Shown: one piece after another, positions 1-4,658 of the stretch
Numbering within the stretch: the stretch's first letter is position 1
How the letters are laid out: every line of letters begins with the position of its first letter
From: Planctomycetota bacterium
Lineage (GTDB): Bacteria > Planctomycetota > Planctomycetia > Pirellulales > Thermoguttaceae
DNA length: 8,491 bases
Assembly (NCBI GenBank): GCA_018897395.1
Contig: JAHIKV010000221.1
Coordinates: 1 to 8,491, forward strand
Direction of reading: 5' to 3'
Translations under genes and position numbers: made by a program
Notes under the pieces: model-generated
The model's database searches: none
The model's input: the letters and a program-made list of their open reading frames with translations, nothing else
Told to the model about the DNA's origin: nothing

Positions 1-269
1 AATTCACCTTCCACTTTAACCGGCGTAAGTCACGGCACCGGGGCAAGCTGTTCTATCGACTGGCACAGCAAGCCGTGGTCCTTGATCCCGTTCCTTACAA
101 CCAGATCATCGCACCGGACCAAGGCCAATCGCACCAACCACGATATATAGTGGTCACTGGAGTCAAGGGGATAACCATATTTGGCAATGTCGATCAGGGC
201 TCGCAACGCCTCGTTAAGGACCGGCGAATCAATAACTGTCGCTTTCGACTGGGGGTGGCACGTCCCTGA
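1..269 (+). pseudogene. IS1595-family (ISXO2-like) transposase, C-terminal part, cut by window edge
   Basis: The frame that starts at base 3 is open from the window edge and reads FTFHFNRRKSRHRGKLFYRL, then QQAVVLDPVPY. This is the C-terminal signature of the DDE transposases of the IS1595 group (ISXO2-like), in which a 'DEFTFRFNRR' block and an 'LFYRLxQQAV' helix follow the last catalytic acidic residue. The catalytic core lies outside the window. Recognisable similarity ends near base 170, at 'TGVKG', about where I remember related planctomycete proteins stopping. The frame then runs without meaning to a TGA at 267-269, inside a hairpin repeat. I infer that the native stop was lost and that this copy is decaying, but without the left part I cannot say whether it is still active. 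Family assignment is from recognised motifs only. Confidence 0.72.
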
Positions 270-286
270 GCGCAGCGAAGGGCGTG
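259..286. repeat. Short hairpin repeat of dispersed planctomycete type
   Basis: CACG-T-CCCT (259-267) pairs with AGGG-CGTG (279-286) around the 11-base middle GAGCGCAGCGA, with one bulged T. I recall very similar GC-rich 'CCCTGAGCGCAGCGAAGGG' units scattered through planctomycete genomes, but this cannot be confirmed from one copy. It supplies the TGA that ends the transposase frame. It also lies directly downstream of the short antitoxin-like start on the minus strand. Confidence 0.45.
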
Positions 287-289
287 GTT

Positions 290-337
290 TGGTCGTGTAC
301 GCAAGTCATCTGGAATTCGGATGGTCAGAACGTTCAT
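290..337 (-). pseudogene. Truncated ribbon-helix-helix antitoxin start (remnant)
   Basis: An ATG at 337 on the minus strand opens MNVLTIRIPDDLR, which matches the N-terminal beta strand and start of helix 1 of CopG/ribbon-helix-helix antitoxins ('M-x-x-x-T-I-R-L-P-D-D-L'). A purine-rich AAGGGA lies 4-5 bases before the ATG, well placed as a ribosome binding site. After about 13 residues the similarity stops at the edge of the hairpin repeat, and the frame continues without meaning to a stop near 194. In another minus-strand frame, the far side of the repeat reads 'VLNEALRALIDIAKYG', which resembles an RHH second helix. This is compatible with one small antitoxin gene split by the repeat. I see no toxin partner. 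A chance match of 13 residues remains possible. Confidence 0.35.
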
Positions 338-421
338 GTGTTCCCTTGCAGAAGGTTGGCTGCCATATGTCAAAAGGGAAATCACACCGGAGACATGATG
401 GCGACATTGACCAAGTGTAAT

Positions 422-841
422 TTAATGCCACTCATGGCCGCACCAGAAACATTGCCTTGCCTTTGGCGATGCTACAACCCTGGTACACTTGGGACAACGG
501 GATATTTCGATCTTTAAGCCGTGTTCGTGTAAAGCACGCTCGCACTGCTGCGTGCCATGCAGATGTATCGCTTCTGCGATTGCACGGGAGACGTCTTCAT
601 TTGCGGGAGGGAACTCAAGCATGACCTCCACAACTGAATATGGTTCTCCTGAATCCCCCGCTGCTTCCCATGCTTTTCCGCCATTATCTACAACTGCCAG
701 AAGATGTTCAGTCACGGCTTCGCGCAATCGATCCGGAACGTGAGCGAGAATCCATTCCAAAGAAGGAGCGGGTGGGCCAAGTAAGTCAGGATACCAGCGT
801 CGTAAATAACCGTGGACAGCTTCCGTCTCGTCGTATTCCAT
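422..841 (-). CDS. Uncharacterised protein with C-terminal zinc ribbon (139 aa)
   Basis: I do not recognise a named family. From the ATG at 841 the product is 139 residues. An N-terminal half rich in Trp, Pro and acidic residues starts MEYDETEAVHGYLRRW and is followed by helical segments around residues 30-110. The C-terminal 24 residues carry C116-x2-C119 and C131-x2-C134 followed by GHEWH, a classic zinc ribbon that probably binds one zinc and may contact nucleic acid or protein. The frame is also open up to a TTG at 880, but the ATG at 841 has a GTGGAG purine stretch about 10 bases upstream and the TTG has none, so I prefer the shorter form. The gene lies 80 bases downstream of the toxin-antitoxin pair on the same strand, so co-transcription is possible but not shown. 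There are no membrane segments or signal peptide, so it is likely cytoplasmic. Confidence 0.7.
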   Translation of the reverse strand: MEYDETEAVHGYLRRWYPDLLGPPAPSLEWILAHVPDRLREAVTEHLLAVVDNGGKAWEAAGDSGEPYSVVEVMLEFPPANEDVSRAIAEAIHLHGTQQCERALHEHGLKIEISRCPKCTRVVASPKARQCFWCGHEWH

Positions 842-921
842 CTCGTGCGAACTCCACGGAAACAAAATAGCAGCCGGCAAAGCACTCTGTGACCGCCCAA
901 TTCCAGATTACTTGGCCATGC

Positions 922-1152
922 TCACCGCGTCTCGTGGATGTGAGTCTTGGCGATGTCTACCAACGACTTCAATGCTGCGTTGACCGATTCTTCGTTGGGA
1001 AAGTAAGGCGCCACTTCAGGGGACAGGAGCACTAGATTCGTCCCTTCTTTGAAACGATGCGCGTACTTTCCGCGGACTCCACCCTTGAGTTTGGAAAGAT
1101 CGTACTCGGGCCGCAGATCATCGTCCAATTCCGTTTTAGGTTTCTTCTTCAT
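922..1152 (-). CDS. Antitoxin partner of BrnT-type toxin (76 aa)
   Basis: A 76-residue protein with a basic start (MKKKPK) followed by 'RPEYDLSKLKGGVRGKYAHR', 'EGTNLVLLSPEVAPYFPNEE' and a C-terminal helix 'SVNAALKSLVDIAK'. This pattern (EYD-hS-x-GVRGKYA-x-R-x-x-EGTN-hVhL-x-P-D/E-VA-x-hFP-x-x-ESVN-x-AL) is a widespread small antitoxin family in planctomycetes and cyanobacteria, encoded next to small toxins. It should neutralise the upstream BrnT-type RNase and probably represses the operon. The first 17 bases overlap the end of the toxin gene. A strong GGAGGA lies 3 bases before the ATG, inside the toxin coding sequence, so translation is likely coupled. It differs from the classic BrnA antitoxin, whose C-terminal CopG-type domain I do not see. 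The functional link comes mainly from gene order. Confidence 0.8.
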   Translation of the reverse strand: MKKKPKTELDDDLRPEYDLSKLKGGVRGKYAHRFKEGTNLVLLSPEVAPYFPNEESVNAALKSLVDIAKTHIHETR

Positions 1153-1411
1153 ATTTCCTCCGCTCCCAAGCCGTTGTACGCCGCGCGCTGATGATTCGGA
1201 TCCGATCCGCTCGATCGGTATGCGAGACGATCAACAGCCTGCCGGATCGTGAAGTTCCGTAAGTAAGAAATCTTTCCTCATCCTGGGAATGGTCGGGATC
1301 GTCGTATGTAATTGACAAAGGATCCGCAAATACGGTGGCAGCCTCTTCAAATGAGACGCCGTGTTTATCCAAGTTCAAGTCGGCCTTCGCCCGATCCCAC
1401 TCGAAGCCCAT
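1136..1411 (-). CDS. brnT: BrnT-family toxin (ribonuclease), 91 aa
   Basis: BrnT toxins are small RelE-like ribonucleases that block translation. All family landmarks are visible: FEWDRAKADLNLDKHGVSF at residues 3-21, EEAATVFADP at 22-31, an acidic 'DDPDHSQDEERF' segment, a 'GRLLIVSHTDR' strand at 58-67, and the C-terminal RIRIISARRTT...ERRKYE block at 72-88 containing the conserved ISAR. At 91 residues it has the normal family length and no obvious lesion, so it is probably functional. It is the first gene of a two-gene operon with the downstream antitoxin, the usual BrnTA order. No Shine-Dalgarno sequence precedes the ATG, but a promoter-like sequence ends 11 bases before it, so the message may have almost no leader. 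The gene starts 44 bases beyond the end of hcp on the same strand. Confidence 0.9.
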   Translation of the reverse strand: MGFEWDRAKADLNLDKHGVSFEEAATVFADPLSITYDDPDHSQDEERFLTYGTSRSGRLLIVSHTDRADRIRIISARRTTAWERRKYEEET

Positions 1412-1422
1412 ATTTATATTCT

Positions 1423-1451
1423 ATTCTACCGCGCGGTATGAAAAACCGCAA
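1423..1451 (-). promoter_or_regulatory. Candidate brnT promoter with 12-bp palindromic operator
   Basis: Read on the minus strand, TTGCGG (1451-1446) and TAGAAT (1428-1423) are separated by 17 bases, matching sigma-70 spacing; the -10 box matches 5 of 6 consensus bases and the -35 box 3 of 6. A perfect palindrome, TACCGCGCGGTA (1427-1438), fills the spacer and overlaps the start of the -10 box. A repressor bound there would block polymerase, as expected for an autoregulated toxin-antitoxin operon. Both the promoter and the operator role are inferred from position. Confidence 0.4.
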
Positions 1452-1455
1452 TCCA

Positions 1456-3102
1456 TCACCCCAGTATCGCCTTCAGATCGGCCTCGGGCGTGGCGATCGG
1501 GGCGATGTTGAACTTCTCGACCAGCAGCTTGAGCACCGGCGGGGTGACGAACGCCGGCAGGCTCGGGCCGAGACGGATGTTCTTGATGCCCAGGTAAAGA
1601 AGCGTCAGCAGGATCGCCACCGCCTTCTGCTCGTACCAACTGAGCACCATCGAAAGGGGCAACTGGTTCACTTCGCACTTGAAAGCGTCGGCCAGCGTCG
1701 TGGCGATCTGGATGGCCGAGAAGGCGTCGTTGCACTGGCCGACGTCCAACAGCCGCGGCACCCCGTCGATGCTGCCGAACGGCAACTTGTTGAAGCGGTA
1801 CTTGCCGCAGGCCAGCGTTAGGATCACGCAATCCTCGGGCACTTTTTGGGCGAACTCGGTGTAATAGTTCCGCCCGGACTTGGCCCCGTCGCAGCCGCCG
1901 ACGAGGAAGAAGTGTCGGATCCGTCCGGCCTTGACCGCCGCGACCACCTTGTCGGCCACTCCCAGCACGGCGTGATGGCCGAAGCCGACGGTGATGGTCT
2001 GCTCGGGCGCGTCGGTGGCGAAACCGTCGGCGGCCAGCGCGGCCTCGATCACCGGCGAGAAATCGCGGTCCGGCCCCGTGTGTCGCACGCCCGGCCAGGC
2101 CACCAGCCCGCTGGTGAAGATCCGTCCGATGTAGCTTTCCTTGGGCTTCTGGATGCAGTTGGTGGTCATCAGGATCGCGCCGGGGAACTCGTCGAACTCC
2201 TTTCGTTGGTCTTGCCACGCCCCGCCGTAGTTGCCCACCAGGTGCTTGTGCTTCTTCAAGCCGGGATACGCGTGGCAGGGGAGCATCTCGCCGTGAGTGT
2301 AGACGTTGATCCCCTTGCCTTCGGTCTGCCGGAGCAATTCGTCGAGGTCTTTCAGGTCGTGGCCGGAGACAAGGAGGCACTTGCCGCGGACGGGCGTGAC
2401 TCGCACCGCGGTCGGCTCGGGATGGCCGTACGTGCTGGTGTTGGCGGCGTCGAGCAACCCCATCACCGTCAGGTTCAACTCGCCCGTCTTCATCGCCCAA
2501 TCGAGCAAGGCGTCTTGGGTGGGATTCTCTTGGGCGAGGAAATCGAGGGCTTGGTGAAAGGTGGCGTAGACGTTCGGGTCTTCGTAGCCGAGAATCATCG
2601 CGTGATCGGCATATGAGGCGGCGCCCTTCAGACCGTAAAGGATCAAATCCTGCAATCCGGCGGCGTCGTTGCCCAGCCGCGTCTGCCGCTTTGTGATCGA
2701 GACCTCATCGCCCTGTCGGATCAGTCCGTCGAGATCGGCGGCGGGCTGCCAGGCGGCCGGACCATCGAGTACTTCCGGCGCCTTGGCCTTCTCGACGCAG
2801 GTATCTTCGTAAAGCGTTTTAGCCCGCTCACGGATCGCAGCGGCGTCGAGCAGGTGTATTTTTAGCCGCTGGGGGTCGAAATCGACGTTGGTCACGGTAG
2901 CGAAGAGGAACTCGATGATTGCCCGATCCACTTGTTGGTCGGTTGCATCGAGTTCGGCGGCCCGGTGGGCGTACATCGCAATCCCCTTGGTCGCGTGAAT
3001 CAGCAGGTCTTGCAGCGCGGCTATGGCCGGTTCCTTGCCGCAGACGCCAATTACCGTGCAGCCGGCCCCTTTGGCGGTTTGTTCGCATTGATAGCAGTAC
3101 AT
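1456..3102 (-). CDS. hcp: Hydroxylamine reductase / hybrid cluster protein (548 aa)
   Basis: Hcp is a cytoplasmic iron-sulfur enzyme that reduces hydroxylamine in vitro and acts in nitric oxide detoxification and protein S-nitrosylation. It carries a cubane cluster and a hybrid Fe-S-O cluster. The N-terminal ligands C3, C6, C15 and C21 show the C-x2-C-x8-C-x5-C spacing of the Desulfovibrio-like [4Fe-4S] type, not the longer spacing of the E. coli [2Fe-2S] type. All expected hybrid-cluster ligands are present: H248 (VSGHD), E272 (HGEMLP), C316 (TTNC), the persulfide cysteine C404 (GGCDGA), C432 (LACGKYR), C457 (GQCNDA) and E491 (WYEQKA). At 548 residues the protein is full length. AGGAG lies 11 bases before the ATG. 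No hcr reductase gene is adjacent, as in many strict anaerobes, so the electron donor is unknown. The gene diverges from the PSP1 gene and ends 44 bases before brnT. Confidence 0.97.
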   Translation of the reverse strand: MYCYQCEQTAKGAGCTVIGVCGKEPAIAALQDLLIHATKGIAMYAHRAAELDATDQQVDRAIIEFLFATVTNVDFDPQRLKIHLLDAAAIRERAKTLYEDTCVEKAKAPEVLDGPAAWQPAADLDGLIRQGDEVSITKRQTRLGNDAAGLQDLILYGLKGAASYADHAMILGYEDPNVYATFHQALDFLAQENPTQDALLDWAMKTGELNLTVMGLLDAANTSTYGHPEPTAVRVTPVRGKCLLVSGHDLKDLDELLRQTEGKGINVYTHGEMLPCHAYPGLKKHKHLVGNYGGAWQDQRKEFDEFPGAILMTTNCIQKPKESYIGRIFTSGLVAWPGVRHTGPDRDFSPVIEAALAADGFATDAPEQTITVGFGHHAVLGVADKVVAAVKAGRIRHFFLVGGCDGAKSGRNYYTEFAQKVPEDCVILTLACGKYRFNKLPFGSIDGVPRLLDVGQCNDAFSAIQIATTLADAFKCEVNQLPLSMVLSWYEQKAVAILLTLLYLGIKNIRLGPSLPAFVTPPVLKLLVEKFNIAPIATPEADLKAILG

Positions 3103-3133
3103 TCCGATTGTCGCTCCTATGTTTATGACCCCG

Positions 3134-3152
3134 AGCCGCCGTGCCGGCGGCT
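3134..3152 (-). promoter_or_regulatory. Perfect GC hairpin in hcp leader (start-proximal)
   Basis: Arms AGCCGCCG and CGGCGGCT, 8 bp and perfectly complementary, enclose a 3-base loop 32 bases upstream of the hcp ATG. No T run follows on either strand, so it is not a typical intrinsic terminator. It may shape translation or stability of the hcp message, or be a dispersed repeat. I cannot tell which. Confidence 0.5.
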
Positions 3153-3181
3153 GCTAAACGGCTTTCCAGAATACGGCCGAG

Positions 3182-3201
3182 CGCCGGCTGTGCGGCCGGC
3201 G
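3182..3201 (-). promoter_or_regulatory. Second perfect GC hairpin in hcp leader
   Basis: CGCCGGC and GCCGGCG form a perfect 7-bp stem around a 6-base loop (TGTGCG). It lies just inside the predicted hcp transcript, downstream of the candidate -10 box at 3216-3221, and forms a pair with the hairpin at 3134-3152. No T run follows. Confidence 0.45.
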
Positions 3202-3215
3202 GTCTGGATCATACA

Positions 3216-3243
3216 ATAATACCGCGGTCGGCAATACCCACAA
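3216..3243 (-). promoter_or_regulatory. Candidate hcp promoter
   Basis: On the minus strand TTGTGG (3243-3238) and TATTAT (3221-3216) are 16 bases apart, with 5 of 6 matches to the -10 consensus. An 8-bp palindrome ACCGCGGT (3221-3228) lies in the spacer. Transcription from here would give an hcp leader of about 105 bases containing both GC hairpins. I looked for an FNR/Dnr-type TTGAT-N4-ATCAA box, typical of hcp control in other bacteria, and found none. Confidence 0.3.
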
Positions 3244-3360
3244 CGACGGCTTGATCCTTTCCGCCAGAGCCTATACGATGAGCGGAGGATCGCCGTTTGA
3301 TCGCGCTGAAGCGCGGTCTGCGACGCGGCGTTTATCCTTTCAGGCTCGGGGCGTTGCGGT

Positions 3361-3366
3361 TATAAT
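3361..3366 (+). promoter_or_regulatory. Consensus -10 box immediately before the PSP1 gene
   Basis: TATAAT, a perfect sigma-70 -10 hexamer, ends 7 bases before the ATG at 3374. Transcription would start at about the A of the ATG. No Shine-Dalgarno sequence is present, which fits a leaderless message. The -35 region (TTTCAG at 3338-3343 with a 17-base spacer) matches poorly. Confidence 0.5.
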
Positions 3367-3373
3367 CAGCAAG

Positions 3374-4093
3374 ATGTCCGACTACGTGGTGCGCTACGGC
3401 GCGATGCGATTGCTGGGTGTTTTTTCGCCGACGGGAGGGAGGGAGTACCCCCGTGGGACGAATGTGATTACGCGGACCGACCGCGGCCTGGAGGCGGGCG
3501 AGGTGCTCTGCGAAGCCACGCCCGACGCGCAGGAACGAATGAAAGACCCCGGCGCCGGCCAGATCATCCGCGAAATGACCGCCGAGGACCGGCATGAACT
3601 GGCCCGGATGCGGCAACAGTCCCGCCGGCAATTCGACGTGAGTCAACAACACGTCGATCGGCTCGGGCTGAAAATGCGGCTGGTCGACGTAGAGCACCTC
3701 TTCGGCGGCGAGCGGATCGTGGTCTACTATCTGGCCGAAAGCCGCGTCGATTTCCGCGAGTTGGTCCGGGAGCTGGCCGGCGAGTTTCAGACCCGGATCG
3801 AAATGCGGCAGATCGGCGTGCGCGACGAGGCCAAGCTGCTGGCCGACTACGGCGATTGCGGCTGCCCGGTCTGCTGCAACACGCACCTGGTCGAAATGCC
3901 GCCGGTCTCGATGCGGATGGCGAAGATGCAGAAGGCCACGCTCGATCCGACGAAGATATCGGGCCGTTGCGGGCGGTTGAAGTGCTGCCTCCGCTACGAG
4001 TTCGAGGAATACGAGCAAGCGGCGCAATTCGAGGCGGAGAACTTGCCCCACGAGGACGACGAAGATCAAACGGCGGATGACGACGACGCGTAA
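3374..4093 (+). CDS. PSP1 C-terminal domain protein (RicT-like), 239 aa
   Basis: This belongs to the PSP1 / 'stage 0 sporulation' family. Its Bacillus member RicT (YaaT) works with RicA and RicF in an iron-sulfur complex that stimulates RNase Y-dependent mRNA processing. From the ATG at 3374 the product starts MSDYVVRYGAMRLLGVF, which matches my memory of planctomycete homologues. In-frame starts upstream (TTG at 3251, ATG at 3278) would add residues unlike the family. Visible marks are the 'VDVEHLFGGERIVVYYLAE' core, 'VDFRELVRELAGEFQTRIEM', then cysteines C162, C164, C167, C168 (GDCGCPVCCNTHL) and C199, C204, C205 (SGRCGRLKCCLRYE), the family's metal or cluster-binding residues. The tail is highly acidic (DDEDQTADDDDA). 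It diverges from hcp and precedes the Minf_1886 gene by 60 bases. The role in RNA processing is inferred from Bacillus; planctomycete partners are not visible here. Confidence 0.92.
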   Translation: MSDYVVRYGAMRLLGVFSPTGGREYPRGTNVITRTDRGLEAGEVLCEATPDAQERMKDPGAGQIIREMTAEDRHELARMRQQSRRQFDVSQQHVDRLGLKMRLVDVEHLFGGERIVVYYLAESRVDFRELVRELAGEFQTRIEMRQIGVRDEAKLLADYGDCGCPVCCNTHLVEMPPVSMRMAKMQKATLDPTKISGRCGRLKCCLRYEFEEYEQAAQFEAENLPHEDDEDQTADDDDA

Positions 4094-4101
4094 TTATCCC
4101 G

Positions 4102-4124
4102 GTTCCAATGCTCCGCGTGGGAAC
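4102..4124. repeat. Imperfect palindromic dispersed repeat between two genes
   Basis: GTTCCAATGC (4102-4111) and GCGTGGGAAC (4115-4124) form a 10-bp stem with two non-Watson-Crick positions around loop TCC. The sequence closely resembles the 'GTTCCCACGC...GCGTGGGAAC' palindromes that I recall as frequent in planctomycete and some cyanobacterial intergenic regions. No T run follows, so it is not an obvious terminator, though it may protect the 3' end of the PSP1 message. Confidence 0.5.
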
Positions 4125-4137
4125 GAGAGGTAATCCA

Positions 4138-4143
4138 TATATT
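4138..4143 (+). promoter_or_regulatory. -10-like box just upstream of the Minf_1886 gene
   Basis: TATATT, one mismatch from TATAAT, ends 10 bases before the ATG at 4154. The gene lacks a Shine-Dalgarno sequence within normal distance; the purine run GAGAGG at 4125-4130 is more than 20 bases away. A leader of only a few bases is plausible. Confidence 0.3.
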
Positions 4144-4153
4144 TTCGACACCC

Positions 4154-4588
4154 ATGCTTGACCCAGCCCACCCCATTGCCCGGCTCCTCGAAGAAGATCG
4201 AAGGTACAAGTTCGAGGCTTATGCGTTCATTTTCGAGGCGCTGTACTACGCGCAGAACGTGTTGGGGATAGGGGCGGAAAGCCAAACCGAACAGACCGAC
4301 GAATCGGCCGAGGAGAGCGAGACGCCGGCCGGTCCCGAACGCCACGTCACCGGCCGCGAGCTTTGCGATGCGATCCGCCGCTATGCCGTCGAGCAGTACG
4401 GCTACATGGCAAAAACCGTGCTGAACAGTTGGGGCATCCACTGCACGGGCGACTTCGGCGAGATCGTGTTCAATCTGATACGCGTCGGCCAGATGCGGAA
4501 AACCCCGTCCGACACGCGGGTGGACTTCGACGACATCTACGATTTCGACGTCGCTTTCCAGCAGCAGTTCAAGATCGCTCCTTCATAA
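4154..4588 (+). CDS. Minf_1886 family protein (144 aa)
   Basis: This is a small cytoplasmic protein of the Minf_1886 family, common in Planctomycetes and Verrucomicrobia and without known function. Family landmarks are 'DRRYKFEAYAFIFEALYYAQ' near residues 15-33, 'RHVTGRELCDAIRRYAVEQYGYMAKTVL' at 63-90, 'WGIHCTGDFGEIVFNLI' at 93-109, and a C-terminal 'DFDDIYDFDVAF' at 124-135. Between the first two blocks, residues 41-62 form a low-complexity insert rich in Glu, Thr and Ser that looks unstructured; I remember the family as shorter at this point. The start is fixed by the match of MLDPAHPIARLLEEDRRY to the family N-terminus. It follows the PSP1 gene on the same strand with 60 bases between, so read-through transcription is possible, but it may also have its own promoter. 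Confidence 0.9.
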   Translation: MLDPAHPIARLLEEDRRYKFEAYAFIFEALYYAQNVLGIGAESQTEQTDESAEESETPAGPERHVTGRELCDAIRRYAVEQYGYMAKTVLNSWGIHCTGDFGEIVFNLIRVGQMRKTPSDTRVDFDDIYDFDVAFQQQFKIAPS

Positions 4589-4658
4589 AGCCGCGACCAC
4601 CAATCGCAGTTCATGGCGCGACCAACGCAAAGCGGCTTGACGGGGTCGAACACGACAC

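Noticed and set aside
3..250. Minus-strand frame containing 'LDIAKYGYPLDSSDHYISWLVRLAL'-like sequence opposite the transposase
   Set aside because: Its left half is antisense to clear IS1595 transposase sequence, so it cannot all be a gene. Only the short part right of about 170 is kept, as a possible antitoxin remnant.
1421..2616. Long open frames overlapping hcp on both strands (359 and 256 codons)
   Set aside because: They are rich in Arg, Pro and Gly and lack family motifs, while hcp in the same place has every expected ligand. They are GC-driven shadows.
3302..3315. CGCGCT-GA-AGCGCG short hairpin before the PSP1 gene
   Set aside because: A 2-base loop and 6-bp stem with no T run or context. 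It is likely chance in GC-rich DNA.
3251..3373. N-terminal extension of the PSP1 protein from TTG 3251 or ATG 3278
   Set aside because: The extra 41 residues resemble no PSP1 homologue I know, and the region contains the TATAAT box just before the better start.
3332..4069. 245-codon minus-strand frame opposite the PSP1 gene
   Set aside because: Antisense to a well-conserved protein, with no recognisable motif.
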